Both the position numbers and the translations under genes were made by a program. From Solirubrobacteraceae bacterium (GTDB taxonomy: Bacteria; Actinomycetota; Thermoleophilia; Solirubrobacterales; Solirubrobacteraceae): DNA of 64,000 bases. The DNA is taken from NCBI GenBank assembly GCA_029263125.1, contig JAJCYD010000001.1, positions 1 to 64,000 of the forward strand, read 5' to 3'. Below are positions 9,322 through 17,141 of this stretch, one piece after another (the stretch's first letter is position 1; each line of letters starts with the position of its first letter). The notes under the pieces were generated by a model that had not been told where the DNA came from, ran no database searches, and worked only from the letters and a program-made list of their open reading frames with translations.

Positions 9322-10137
9322 TCAAGGGCTGATCGAGCTCATGAGGCCAATACGGCACGGTCCCGGGGGCGGCAGCTCATCGATGCAGATTGCGTTCAAC
9401 CAGGCCGCCGCCTTTGGCTCTTGCCCGGGGACTGGTCGGCAGGTCTGGACTCGCTGAAAGACTTCGCCGACGGTGAAACCGACCTGCACGTCTCCGCCAA
9501 TGGTGGGCACATCACAGGCTTCGATCAAATGGCGGATGACGTTTAGTGGCGCTCGGGCCGCCGGAGCGCCCGGTTCATTGACGACGGCGATCTGCTCATG
9601 CAGATTTCCCGCTCGGCTGAGCTGGTCACCTGCGTAGAAGGCCGTGGTTAGATCGACGCGGCGCACGGCGAAACCTATCCGGTCACCCACGATGTCGGGG
9701 CGTAGCTCGAAGGCGACCAGCGTTCGTTCTGTGGGACAGAAGCCCCCCAGAACGAGCTGCACCTGCTTAGCAGCTAGCGGTCGGCGAACACCGAGACTAC
9801 GCACGTACTGGGTGCCTACCACGGCCGTAAACTGCGCGACGTCAGCGATTGAAGGGGGTTTGGCGATCCCGATTAGATTGCTTAGCAGGGGCAGCAAAGT
9901 GGCATGGACTTGCTGGTAGATGAGCGAGCCACCCACGCAGCCCAAGCCGAGCTTGCTCGCGTAATAGACATCGTCGAAGAACCCGCCGGCGGACGCGCGC
10001 CGACAAACGACCGGCACTTCGAAGATCTTCACGCCTTCGTCCAGTAGCACCCGCTCGTCGTCGCTCAGCCGGCTGTCGGATGCCATCCACAATCGCGGCT
10101 GATCCTCATCCGGCACCCATACGGCCAGCAGACTCAC
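9322..10137 (-). CDS. uncharacterised protein with Ntn-hydrolase/proteasome-like N-terminus
   Basis: A 271-aa protein starting at a GTG (MSLLAVWV). The opening is reminiscent of proteasome-type Ntn hydrolases: a beta strand, then WMASDSRLSDDERVLLDEGVKIFEV, similar in layout to the (A)ADSR...KIF stretch of HslV/proteasome-like proteins. After this come a glycine-rich GLGCVGGSLIYQQ and alternating strands and helices. There is no signal peptide or membrane helix. The catalytic Thr/Ser/Cys of a true Ntn protease would be exposed by processing, and I cannot identify it here. The gene stands alone between the IS and the HNH block. The function is a weak inference from fold-like motifs only. Confidence 0.5.
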   Translation of the reverse strand: MSLLAVWVPDEDQPRLWMASDSRLSDDERVLLDEGVKIFEVPVVCRRASAGGFFDDVYYASKLGLGCVGGSLIYQQVHATLLPLLSNLIGIAKPPSIADVAQFTAVVGTQYVRSLGVRRPLAAKQVQLVLGGFCPTERTLVAFELRPDIVGDRIGFAVRRVDLTTAFYAGDQLSRAGNLHEQIAVVNEPGAPAARAPLNVIRHLIEACDVPTIGGDVQVGFTVGEVFQRVQTCRPVPGQEPKAAAWLNAICIDELPPPGPCRIGLMSSISP

Positions 10138-10326
10138 GGGCCTAAGTTGACCACGACCGGGAGACGCTTACCAGGCATGTGCTCTCGCGATAGCCGATGA
10201 GCGCGTCAGGCGTCCCCCCTCGCCCTGGCCATCGGACAGGCAGCCGTCCGCAGATTTCGCCGGATGGTCTCGGCTCGCGGGCAGAGTTTCGCTTCTCGAC
10301 ACCGAGGTGCGACAACGGGAGGGGAC

Positions 10327-10351
10327 GGGCCGGGGCTGTGAGCCCCGGCCC
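10327..10351. terminator. GC-rich hairpin, probable terminator
   Basis: GGGCCGGGGCT pairs perfectly with AGCCCCGGCCC across a GTG loop. It lies 34 bp beyond the stop of the leftward HNH gene. There is no strong U tract, as is common in GC-rich actinobacteria. Confidence 0.6.
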
Positions 10352-10384
10352 CGCCCGCGCTGGTCACCCAGTTCGTCAAGCGCG

Positions 10385-10777
10385 TCAGGCGCGCTTGCCG
10401 CTGATCTGTCTCAGCGCCCCGGCAAGCCCGAGGTGTCCGACGGCGTGCGCGGCCTCGGCGCGGTGACCCGCCTCCAGGTATGCCACGAGGTCAAGCTCGC
10501 CGTGGTCATAGCGCCGATGGCACGGCCGGCACAGCACCACGACGCACAGCGCGTCATCACAGCCGCCAAGGCTGCGCGGCACCAGATGCGCCGGATCGAT
10601 CCGCGTGGCGCTGTCGCACACAAGGCAGGAGCGGCCCGCGACCTTCGCGCGCTGCGCGGGCGAGGCGGGCGCGAACGGGCGCCGCTTGAGCGGGGTGCTG
10701 CGCTTCAGCGGGGTGCGCCGGTCAAGTGGCCGCCCGCGCCGCAGCGGCGTGCGCCGTCGGATGCGCGTGCGTCTCAT
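10385..10777 (-). CDS. HNH-family nuclease-like protein
   Basis: A 130-aa protein. The N-terminal 40 residues are strongly basic with repeated PLKR/PLRR units, suiting DNA binding. The C-terminal part has a treble-clef HNH arrangement: CLVCD, then DPAHLVPRSLGG, then LCRPCHRRYD, which supplies the two CxxC zinc knuckles and the catalytic His. Such proteins are common in phages and mobile elements, where they nick or cut DNA during packaging, recombination or homing. The start codon overlaps the response-regulator stop by 4 bp (ATGA), so the two are probably translated together. Confidence 0.78.
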   Translation of the reverse strand: MRRTRIRRRTPLRRGRPLDRRTPLKRSTPLKRRPFAPASPAQRAKVAGRSCLVCDSATRIDPAHLVPRSLGGCDDALCVVVLCRPCHRRYDHGELDLVAYLEAGHRAEAAHAVGHLGLAGALRQISGKRA

Positions 10778-11526
10778 GACGCCTGCGCGAGCTGCTCGCC
10801 CGCGGCGTTGGTTGTCGGCCAGTCCGCCAAGCGATATCCGACGCCCCAGACGTTGATGACGTAGCGGTCACCGTGAGCGCCGAGCTTGTGACGCAGTCGG
10901 CACGCGTGGGAGTCAAGCGTACGTGTCGAGCCCGTCGATCGGTGCCCCCATATCGTGCGCAGCAGCTCGCTCTTGGTGAAGACCCTGGTCGGCTCTGAGG
11001 CGAGGATCCGCAGCAGCGCGAACTCCTTGCGGCTGACGTGCACCTGCCGCCCGCGCACCGTGACCTGGCGCTGTGCGATGTCGATGCGCAGGTCGCCGAC
11101 CGCGATTACCGGAGTGCTGCGCGAGTGCATCTCCACGCGCGCCAGCAGCGCCTTGACGCGCGCGCGCAGCTCGGTGTAGCTGAAGGGCTTGAGGACGTAG
11201 TCGTCGGCGCCGGCGTCAAACGCGCGCACGGCGTCAAGCTCGCCGGGCACGCTGCCCAGCAGGATCAGCGCCAGCCGCGGATCGACGCCGCGTCCCGTTC
11301 CCGCACGCACGGTCGCTGCGAAGCTGCGCCCGCTGCCGCCGTTGACGTCGACGAGCGCCATGTCGGGCAGCGCGCTGGCGCACAGGCCGATCGCGCGCTG
11401 CAGGTCGGCGGTCTCATAGACGGTGTAGCCGTCGGCGGTCAGCTGGTCGGCAAGAAACGTACGGATCACGTCGTCCTCCTCGACGACGAGGATCGTCTGC
11501 GATGCGGTGTCGGTGTTGGTCTGCAT
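10774..11526 (-). CDS. OmpR-family response regulator
   Basis: A 250-aa two-component regulator. I place the start at 11526 (MQTNTDTASQ) behind a GAGGAG ribosome site; the longer tracked ORF has a Pro/Arg-rich spurious lead. The receiver domain (about 10-125) has the acidic cluster EEDD (16-19), phospho-acceptor Asp60 in LVDVNGG, Ser92 and Lys113 in VLKPF. A winged-helix DNA-binding domain of the OmpR/PhoB type follows (about 140-238, RKEFALLRIL, then VWGVGYRL). No histidine kinase is encoded nearby, so it is an orphan on this element. It lies in a leftward run with the sigma factor and hypotheticals upstream and overlaps the HNH gene. Confidence 0.9.
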   Translation of the reverse strand: MQTNTDTASQTILVVEEDDVIRTFLADQLTADGYTVYETADLQRAIGLCASALPDMALVDVNGGSGRSFAATVRAGTGRGVDPRLALILLGSVPGELDAVRAFDAGADDYVLKPFSYTELRARVKALLARVEMHSRSTPVIAVGDLRIDIAQRQVTVRGRQVHVSRKEFALLRILASEPTRVFTKSELLRTIWGHRSTGSTRTLDSHACRLRHKLGAHGDRYVINVWGVGYRLADWPTTNAAGEQLAQAS

Positions 11527-11547
11527 GGTCGTGCTCCTCTGAAGTGC

Positions 11548-11610
11548 GGTGAAGCGCCCCGTTGGGGCCTTCACCGGTTGCTTGTGACCGGCCGCCGTGT
11601 GCGGCCGGTC
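11548..11610. terminator. two consecutive hairpins upstream of the response-regulator gene
   Basis: The first hairpin, GGTGAAGCGCCCC/GGGGCCTTCACC at 11548-11575, has one unpaired base. The second, GACCGGCCGC/GCGGCCGGTC at 11586-11610, is perfect. They sit between the leftward gene ending at 11765 and the response regulator. They could terminate the upstream transcript or form a structured 5' leader. Confidence 0.5.
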
Positions 11611-11764
11611 AATGGGTGTGGCGGTGTGCGGCGCGCCTGTCAGCGCGGGCGATTGCTCGGCCGTGCTGCTCGCCTCGGCGCAGATCGCGCGCCGACGCGG
11701 CCGTGGCGGGTGACTGGTCGCCGTGCCGAGCTCAAGCGACATGACCTGCTGTCGCGGGCGGTGT

Positions 11765-12133
11765 TCAGGCTGCCCCCGGCGCGTCGATCTGCGCGGCGAG
11801 CGCAAGCGCGTCGCTGACGCCGATCAGCCCTTCACCGGCGGCCAGCCATGCGTCTTGTCGCCACTGCGCGGCCGTCGCGCAACTGACGCGAACGGGCTCC
11901 TTCGCCGCCGCGTGTGCGGGGTGCTCGCAATAGCTTGCGATCGAGCCGTCGCGTCGAGCCGCGATCCGCGCGATCGCCGCCGCGGTCGCCGGCGTCAGGC
12001 AGACCCAGACGTGCTCGTCATCGGTGGTGGGTGGTCGGTGTGTGCGCAGCAGCTCGACGAGCGCGGCGCTCAGCGGTCGTGGCGCGCGGCGCCAATGTCC
12101 GCGCGCGGATGCGATCGGCCTTGGGTTGCTCAT
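11765..12133 (-). CDS. hypothetical protein, 122 aa
   Basis: Coding-like leftward frame starting MSNPRPIASARG, 13 bp downstream of the preceding leftward gene. It is Ala-rich and has no membrane segment. There is a CEHPAH motif and a helical C-terminus (LIGVSDALALAAQID). I do not recognise a family. It is probably an accessory element gene co-transcribed with its neighbours. Confidence 0.6.
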   Translation of the reverse strand: MSNPRPIASARGHWRRAPRPLSAALVELLRTHRPPTTDDEHVWVCLTPATAAAIARIAARRDGSIASYCEHPAHAAAKEPVRVSCATAAQWRQDAWLAAGEGLIGVSDALALAAQIDAPGAA

Positions 12134-12146
12134 GGCGTGTCATCCG

Positions 12147-12623
12147 CTAGAGCAGCCCCGCGGCTGCGAGCTCGCGGCGCATCGCGCAGGCCTCCTCGTC
12201 GTCGTCGATCTGCATCCCGCGCAGGACGTCGTTGGTGACGTGCGCGGTGGCGACGACGCACATCTGGCGCTCGCGCTGCGCGCGGACACGCGGCGTCAGG
12301 CCACGCAGCCGCGGGCTTCGCCGGCGGTCGGCGACGGCGGCCGCGCGGTGCCTGGCCGCGCGCGCCTCATAGCCGGCCCACAGGCCTGGGTCGACGATCT
12401 GCTCGCCGCGCAACAACAGCTCGCGGCAGTGGGCGCTGAGCCGCGCGAGCGTCTCGGCCTGCAGTTCGGCGGCCTGGAGAGCGCTGATCTCGCCCGTGTC
12501 GGCGAGCCGGGCGATATCGCGCAACGCGGCGCGAGCGCGGCGCTCGGCCGCCTCGATCGCGATCGTCGTCGCGGTGACCTCGCCGTGGTCCTGCAGGTCA
12601 GGGGTAGCGGTGTTGGTGAGCAT
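12147..12623 (-). CDS. hypothetical helical protein
   Basis: About 158 aa. The start is taken at 12623 (MLTNTATPDLQDHG), preceded by a strong GAGGAGGG ribosome site. The protein is almost wholly alpha-helical and rich in Ala/Arg/Glu (AAERRARAALRDIARLADTG, then LQAAELQAETLARL), possibly coiled-coil, with an acidic IDDDEEACAM patch near the end. Function unknown. The first residues resemble those of two other genes in this region (M-x-TN-x-x-T). Confidence 0.6.
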   Translation of the reverse strand: MLTNTATPDLQDHGEVTATTIAIEAAERRARAALRDIARLADTGEISALQAAELQAETLARLSAHCRELLLRGEQIVDPGLWAGYEARAARHRAAAVADRRRSPRLRGLTPRVRAQRERQMCVVATAHVTNDVLRGMQIDDDEEACAMRRELAAAGLL

Positions 12624-12833
12624 GGTTGTGAGCCCTCCTCGGGGCGGTGATCGATCGGGTGCTATGGATCGGGGCACGGCGTGCGTGACCCCGCGACGCG
12701 GGCTCACGAGCACGTCGCGGGTTGGCGTCAGCCGGCTTGCTTCACCGGATGTCGCAGGGGGCGCGGCCGTCGTTCGCGGCCGCGTTTGAGAGAGGTGTCT
12801 GCGGGGCGACGCTGGCGTCGCCGTGGTGTCAGG

Positions 12834-13460
12834 TCAGCTCAGGCCGGCAGCGCGGCTTGTCGTGCCTGCTGCGCCGAAGCGACCCGTGCTGGATCGCGCA
12901 CCGGCACGCGGTTGGGTTTCGCCGGCGGCGTCCAGCGCGCGCAGCAGCCGCTTGGCGCGCGCGATCTGCTTGGCGGTGCTCGTCACGCTGACCGTCTCGT
13001 CTGCGGCGATCTCCTGGTAGCTGTGGCCGAGTGCTTGACGCAGCAGGAAGCGCCGCGGACGCGGCGGGATCTGCGCCACGAGATCAAGCCGCGCACGCTC
13101 GGCGGCGAGCTGCTCGACACCGGGCGCGGTCTGCTCGCGCTCGCCCAGTTCGCGCCTGAGCGCGGCCTCGCCAAGGAGCTCGTCGCGAGCTCGCCTGGCC
13201 TCCAGGCGCCAAGCCTCATGCACGGCGGTGCGCGTGACCCAGGCAAGCGCGCCGCAGGACGGCTCGTCCAGGTCGATCGAGGAGTGGGTGATGAGCTGCA
13301 TCCAGGCAAACGAGCAGGCATCCTCGATCGTCTGCGGCTCGGCCCGCGCCCGCCTCGCAACGCGCCGCTCAAGCTCGCGGGCGTGCTCGCGATGCATGAC
13401 GGCGATCTGGTCCAGGCGGGTGGCGGTGCTCTTCATCGGGTCCTGACGGTGGGTCTGCAT
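12834..13460 (-). CDS. RNA polymerase sigma-70 family (ECF-like) factor
   Basis: A 208-aa protein. The region-2-like part covers about residues 20-95 (IEDACSFAWMQLI, then GALAWVTRTAVHEAWRLEAR). The region-4-like helix-turn-helix is near 140-175 (LGHSYQEIAADETVSVTSTAKQIARAK). A low-complexity tail follows. The ATG at 13460 has a GGAGAGG site 5 bp upstream. No anti-sigma gene adjoins it. It heads the leftward run of element genes and may direct their transcription; that role is inference. Confidence 0.78.
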   Translation of the reverse strand: MQTHRQDPMKSTATRLDQIAVMHREHARELERRVARRARAEPQTIEDACSFAWMQLITHSSIDLDEPSCGALAWVTRTAVHEAWRLEARRARDELLGEAALRRELGEREQTAPGVEQLAAERARLDLVAQIPPRPRRFLLRQALGHSYQEIAADETVSVTSTAKQIARAKRLLRALDAAGETQPRAGARSSTGRFGAAGTTSRAAGLS

Positions 13461-13510
13461 GGCCTCTCCGTTGGTCGGGGTGCCGCGAGTCCGTCACGGC
13501 GCGGAACGAC

Positions 13511-13546
13511 GAGAGGCCCGCCCGCGACATCGCGGACGGGCCTCTC
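13511..13546. terminator. long perfect-arm hairpin, probable terminator
   Basis: GAGAGGCCCG and CGGGCCTCTC pair over 10 bp. An inner CCGCG/CGCGG extends the stem past one mismatch to an ACAT loop. It lies upstream of the sigma factor gene and insulates it from the hicBA side. Confidence 0.65.
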
Positions 13547-13830
13547 ATAGGTCCTGCTGTACGCGACCCCGCTTGGTGGCCGCGCTAGGTAAGACAGGTC
13601 GGGCGCCGACGTGCGCTCGTCATCGCTGCGATCGGCAGAACTCCCGCCACAGTCCAGGCAGTCACCGCGCCGTGGCCTCGCTCGCCGACGACGCCATCAC
13701 AGATGCCGCGTGAGGCGCTCGCGTCACCGCGGCGTCAGCGACGCACGATCAATGAGCCGGCGGCATGCATGGCCAGACTCACAGGTCCAACCGGCCGTTC
13801 CTGCTGACCAGACCGGCTTTGGACCGTCCG

Positions 13831-14031
13831 TCAGCGCTTGGGGATCGGCGGCACCCCAAGCTGCCGGCAGATCGCTCGCGCGACTCCAACACCGATCTCC
13901 CGATGACGCGGCAGAAACGACTTGGCACGCGACTCGGTGTGCTGCCACGCGTCATGGCCGCCACGGCCACGACCGGCAACCGGCTGCGCTCCATGCGAGC
14001 GCAACCAGCGCTCAAGCTCCGCGCGCTTCAC
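13831..14031 (-). CDS. hicA: HicA-family mRNA interferase toxin
   Basis: A 66-aa protein matching HicA in size and layout: helix ELERWLRSHGA, strand, then the GRGGHDAWQ segment with the catalytic His at about position 26, a basic/hydrophobic strand, and a C-terminal helix ICRQLGVPPI. HicA toxins are double-stranded-RNA-binding-fold ribonucleases that cleave mRNA when not bound by HicB. It starts 9 bp after the hicB stop, the usual order when the antitoxin comes first. The His is retained, so it is probably active. Confidence 0.85.
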   Translation of the reverse strand: MKRAELERWLRSHGAQPVAGRGRGGHDAWQHTESRAKSFLPRHREIGVGVARAICRQLGVPPIPKR

Positions 14032-14040
14032 ACGCGCCCG

Positions 14041-14283
14041 TCAGGCGGCAGCGACGGTGACCTGAGCCACCGTCACGTCAGCGGAGAGCGGCAGCGCCTC
14101 CCCCTCGTCACGGCGCCAGGCCAGCGCAAGCTCAAGCGCCTCGACGACATTCCCCTTGGCCTCCTCATGCGTGCGGCCCTGACTAATCGCCTCGGGCACC
14201 TCAGCGACCTGCGCGCACACCCAGCCATCTTCACCGGGCGTCAGCACCACGGTGTAGGTGACCTGAACGTCATCGCTGATCAT
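14041..14283 (-). CDS. hicB: HicB-family antitoxin
   Basis: An 80-aa protein. The ATG at 14283 (MISDDVQVTYTV) is preferred over the tracked 14295 because GGAGGA lies correctly before it and overlaps the upstream ATG. The sequence has the partial RNase H-like HicB fold: beta strands TYTVVLTPGEDGWVCAQVAEVPE, then the signature SQGRTHEEAKGNVVEALELAL. There is no C-terminal DNA-binding extension, so it is a short HicB that neutralises HicA directly. It is transcribed first in the hicBA operon. Confidence 0.88.
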   Translation of the reverse strand: MISDDVQVTYTVVLTPGEDGWVCAQVAEVPEAISQGRTHEEAKGNVVEALELALAWRRDEGEALPLSADVTVAQVTVAAA

Positions 14284-14350
14284 CGGATCCTCCATCCGTC
14301 GTGGATTCTCGCATGCCGCATCCGAGCTGGCGAGTGGATGTCGCCTGACG

Positions 14351-14653
14351 TCAGCTGCCCTCGTCCTCAGACACGGCGCCCTCGTGGTGGTGGTCGTCGC
14401 CGTCGGCCTCCGATGCGCACCGACCTCGCGAGCGCTCCTCGAGCTCCCCGACCTTCGCGCTGTAGGACCGGGCCTCCGCGCTCAGCGCGCGCTGCAGCCG
14501 GACATGGCTGGCTGGCAGCACCCTCTTGGTCACCCGCTCGAACGCCTTGCGCGCGTTGTCCTTGTGCGAACGCGGCAGCACCGAGCCGCGACGCTGGTTG
14601 TTGGGCAGAACCAGCTGCGATGCGTAGTGCTGCGCGGCGAAGACGACCAGCAC
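14351..14653 (-). CDS. hypothetical protein, possible fragment
   Basis: A 100-aa frame with coding-like composition (VFAAQHYASQLVLP, then KAFERVTKRVLPASHVRLQRAL) ending in an acidic His-rich tail. In-frame coding-like sequence (DFIGQKRELYGRV) continues upstream without a clear start. It may therefore be the 3' end of a longer gene damaged together with the adjacent integrase remnant. Family unrecognised. Confidence 0.4.
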   Translation of the reverse strand: MLVVFAAQHYASQLVLPNNQRRGSVLPRSHKDNARKAFERVTKRVLPASHVRLQRALSAEARSYSAKVGELEERSRGRCASEADGDDHHHEGAVSEDEGS

Positions 14654-14799
14654 GCGGCCGTACAGTTCTCTTTTCTGCCCGATGAAGTCGAGACAACCAG
14701 CAGCACTGCTTCAATTGCGGCGGTGTCGTACTGCACCGACCTGCGGCACCTCCCCAATACTGCACGCGGAGACGCGGCACGAAAGAAACGAGCTGGACG

Positions 14800-15187
14800 A
14801 GGAGGCGGCACCCGCTCGAGGCTTGCCGAGGGCATGCTTCGGGGTGTGGTCGTGCTTCTCGGCGCGCCGCTGCAGCTCGACGTCGCCGTCGATCTCGAGG
14901 ATCCGAGTGCGCGTGCAGTAGCGCGAACGATCTGATGGTCGCGACGTGGCGGTTCCACGTCGCCGGCGACGCGTGATGCCAGCGCTGCTCAACGACCCGG
15001 CGAGGCCGGGGCCGGTCACCGGCCCATCGCCGAGCTCGTCCTCGACGACGGCGAGCGTCTGGCGGTACTTCGCGCGCGTCGTCGCCGCGAGGTCGGGCTG
15101 CGAGAGGAACGCGTCGATCGCAGCGCCCAGGTCGACGCCGGGTGTGGCGGCGAGGCGGAGGGCGGGCCGGCTGTGGGCGGTGCTCAC
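14800..15187 (-). pseudogene. decayed tyrosine recombinase (integrase) N-terminal remnant
   Basis: From 15187 one frame shows the start of a core-binding (SAM-like) domain, VDLGAAIDAFLSQPDLAATTRAKYRQTL. A second frame continues with ASPATWNRHVATIRSFALLH. A third gives LQRRAEKHDHTPKHALGK. Together these follow the usual N-terminal plan of phage-type integrases, but at least two frameshifts intervene and the catalytic domain is absent. It is a dead integrase of an earlier insertion. Confidence 0.65.
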
Positions 15188-15615
15188 GACCGCTGTCTAC
15201 AGCCCGATGTCCTCGCTCAGACCCCCGCGCTGGTCGAGTTCGCAGGAAACGTGTCGTCTTCGTGCACGAGCAACGTGGCGCGTCGGCGCTCGCGTCCCTG
15301 CGCCGCCTGGCGATCCGCCGGGCTCGGCCGGTCGAGTTCGCGGGAAATGGGCCCTTCCCCGCGAACCCGACAGCACTGGAATCGTCGACGGATGAGCGGT
15401 CGTACTCACGGCGCGCCGATCTCGTGCGAGCGTCAGCGCTCGCGGCCGGCAGGTGTTGGGCAACGATCCATGAGAAGGCTTGAGAACGGCCGCTCGGTGG
15501 GGGGTGCTGCCCGTGCGCTGACTTATCGCCAGGAAGCCGACGCCGAGAAGCGCGTCGCGCCGCCGTCGACTGGATGTCACGCAGTCTGAATCTGCTGAGA
15601 TTGCGGCGCCGTTGG
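15188..15615. other. 428 bp upstream of the integrase remnant, no supported gene
   Basis: It holds the direct repeat and palindrome listed separately and otherwise only shadow ORFs. Confidence 0.4.
15232..15370. repeat. 18-bp direct repeats and hairpin next to integrase remnant
   Basis: GGTCGAGTTCGCAGGAAA at 15232-15249 recurs with one change at 15330-15347. The second copy forms the left arm of a hairpin: GTTCGCGGG (15336-15344) pairs with CCCGCGAAC (15358-15366). Lying just upstream of the dead integrase, these could be arm-type binding sites or an old attachment site. Confidence 0.45.
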
Positions 15616-16095
15616 TCAGCGCCGGCCACGGGACTCGACCCGGACGGCATCGCGGAGCTGCGCCGTTGAGATCCCGAGCGCGTCCAGCAGTTCCTTGGAC
15701 AGTGCGTCGGTGGTCTCAGTGATGGCCGCGAGCAGATGTCCGCAGTCGGCGTCGCGGTTCCCGGATCGCTCGGCGATAGCCGCGGTGAGTTGCAGCGCTT
15801 GCTTGAGCTGGGGGGTGACGACCATGCACTCGTACGCCTGCCGATCACATGGGCCGGGCAGCGCGCACGCGAGGATGTGCTCGAGCGTGATCCCCAGGTG
15901 GCCTAGCGCATCGGTGGCCGGTCGGCTGGGTGTGAGTAGGAGGCCGAGCAGTACGTGCTCACCGGCGACCGTGGTGTGCCCGAGCATCCGCGCTTGATCA
16001 GTGGCGCCGTGGAGTGCACGTAGCGCGTTTGGCGTCCATCGGCCCTGCCAGGTGCCGAGTTCGGTCGCGGTCCCGTCGTCGGGGCGGCATCGCAC
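15616..16095 (-). CDS. stand-alone Clp N-terminal domain protein
   Basis: A 159-aa protein from a GTG start. It carries two Clp-N repeats: LGHTTVAGEHVLLGLL, then a second NRDADCGHLLAAITE segment, matching the substrate/adaptor-binding N-domain of ClpA/ClpC. No AAA+ module follows. Stand-alone Clp-N proteins are thought to bind adaptors or substrates, or to modulate ClpC; here it may sense or sequester a client. It diverges from a MarR-family gene with a short shared promoter region, so co-regulation is likely. The last residues are basic. Confidence 0.8.
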   Translation of the reverse strand: MRCRPDDGTATELGTWQGRWTPNALRALHGATDQARMLGHTTVAGEHVLLGLLLTPSRPATDALGHLGITLEHILACALPGPCDRQAYECMVVTPQLKQALQLTAAIAERSGNRDADCGHLLAAITETTDALSKELLDALGISTAQLRDAVRVESRGRR

Positions 16096-16150
16096 ATAGC
16101 AACGCTAACAGTTGGGGCCATCGCGATGCTTGTGCGGTTACCCTCGACCT

Positions 16151-16621
16151 GTGGCAAAGCGTTCATCGACAACATCTGTGGACCCGGCAACGGGTGACGA
16201 AGCGGCGTTTGAGGAGGCGTTCATCGCGTTTTTGCGGGCGCTGCGGCTCGCGCGGGCCAGAGCCGCCCGCGAGCCATCGTTCGCCGGGCTCTCGCTGGCC
16301 CAATATCAGCTTCTGGAGGCCGTCGATGCCGCCGGACATGACGGCAACGCGCGCGTTGCGGCTGTCGCGGGGGTCACGCAGCCGACGGTCACCCGCGCGC
16401 TGAGCGCACTCGAGCGGCGCGGTCTCATCCTCCGTGTCCCCGGCGATGATCGACGCTCCGTCCGGGTTACATTGACCGACGAGGGGCGGCGAGAGCTGGC
16501 GCAGAAGCGTGCCGTGGTTCGCGAGCGGCTACGTGGGCTTCATCGCTCGCTGGATGATGTCGAGCGCGTCCAGGCGGTCGCGTTGATGGGCCGACTGGCC
16601 GACCTTATCGAGACCCTGTAG
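16151..16621 (+). CDS. MarR-family transcriptional regulator
   Basis: About 156 aa from the GTG at 16151 (VAKRSSTTSV); the tracked TTG at 16112 gives an unconvincing leader. It has a winged helix with recognition helix (ARVAAVAGVTQPTVTRALSALERRGLI) and wing (RVPGDDRRSVRVTLTDEGRREL), and dimerisation helices at both ends. It sits back to back with the Clp-N gene and probably represses from the shared intergenic region. The ligand is unknown. Confidence 0.88.
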   Translation: MAKRSSTTSVDPATGDEAAFEEAFIAFLRALRLARARAAREPSFAGLSLAQYQLLEAVDAAGHDGNARVAAVAGVTQPTVTRALSALERRGLILRVPGDDRRSVRVTLTDEGRRELAQKRAVVRERLRGLHRSLDDVERVQAVALMGRLADLIETL

Positions 16622-16682
16622 TCCGTTCTTGCGGCGGAGGGATCGTACTCCAGGCCGCCTCCGACGGCCGGATGAACGGTGC

Positions 16683-17038
16683 TCAGGCTTCGCCGGCGCC
16701 TGCTGTCGCGGGAAACGTGGTGTCATCGATTCCGAGGCGTTGAAGCAGCCAGTGCACAGATCCACTGGTCCCGCAGATGTCCTCCCATCCGCCCAGGCGC
16801 TCGCCGAGCGTGGTTTCGTCGGGGAAGTGCGCGACCACGGTCACGCGTCCGCCGGGACGAACGCCGCCGAGGCGCTGCATGTACAGCTCGCCGGTGACCG
16901 GCAGCCATGCTGCCCGCCAGGCGGGTGGAGGGAACCCGTCGCCGAGCCACCAGTCGCCCAACTCGAGCTCGCTGCGCAGCTCGCGGCGGGGTCGTCTGCG
17001 ACGAACGCGCTCAGCGAGTCATGCGTCGTGGGCGTCAT
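16683..17038 (-). pseudogene. hypothetical gene with probable frameshift
   Basis: A start at 17038 reads MTPTTHDSLSAFVADDPAA. The neighbouring frame then continues smoothly with ELRSELELGDWWLGDGFPPP to a stop at 16683, ending near LLQRLGIDDTTFP. A one-base shift near 16980 separates the two. The joined product would be about 118 aa. I do not recognise it. It lies just past the MFS exporter operon. Confidence 0.45.
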
Positions 17039-17141
17039 CGTAGGCGCCGGACCCAAGGGGTTCGCCAGTCGCGAGCTAGGGCACCGATGCCGGTTGCCGC
17101 GGTGCCGAGATGCGAGATCTCGCTGCACGGCCGCGACATGG

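Noticed and set aside
14367-15848. 493-aa ORF through the integrase remnant
   Set aside because: Long only because stops are rare at high GC; just one short stretch is integrase-like, so the region is annotated as a pseudogene.
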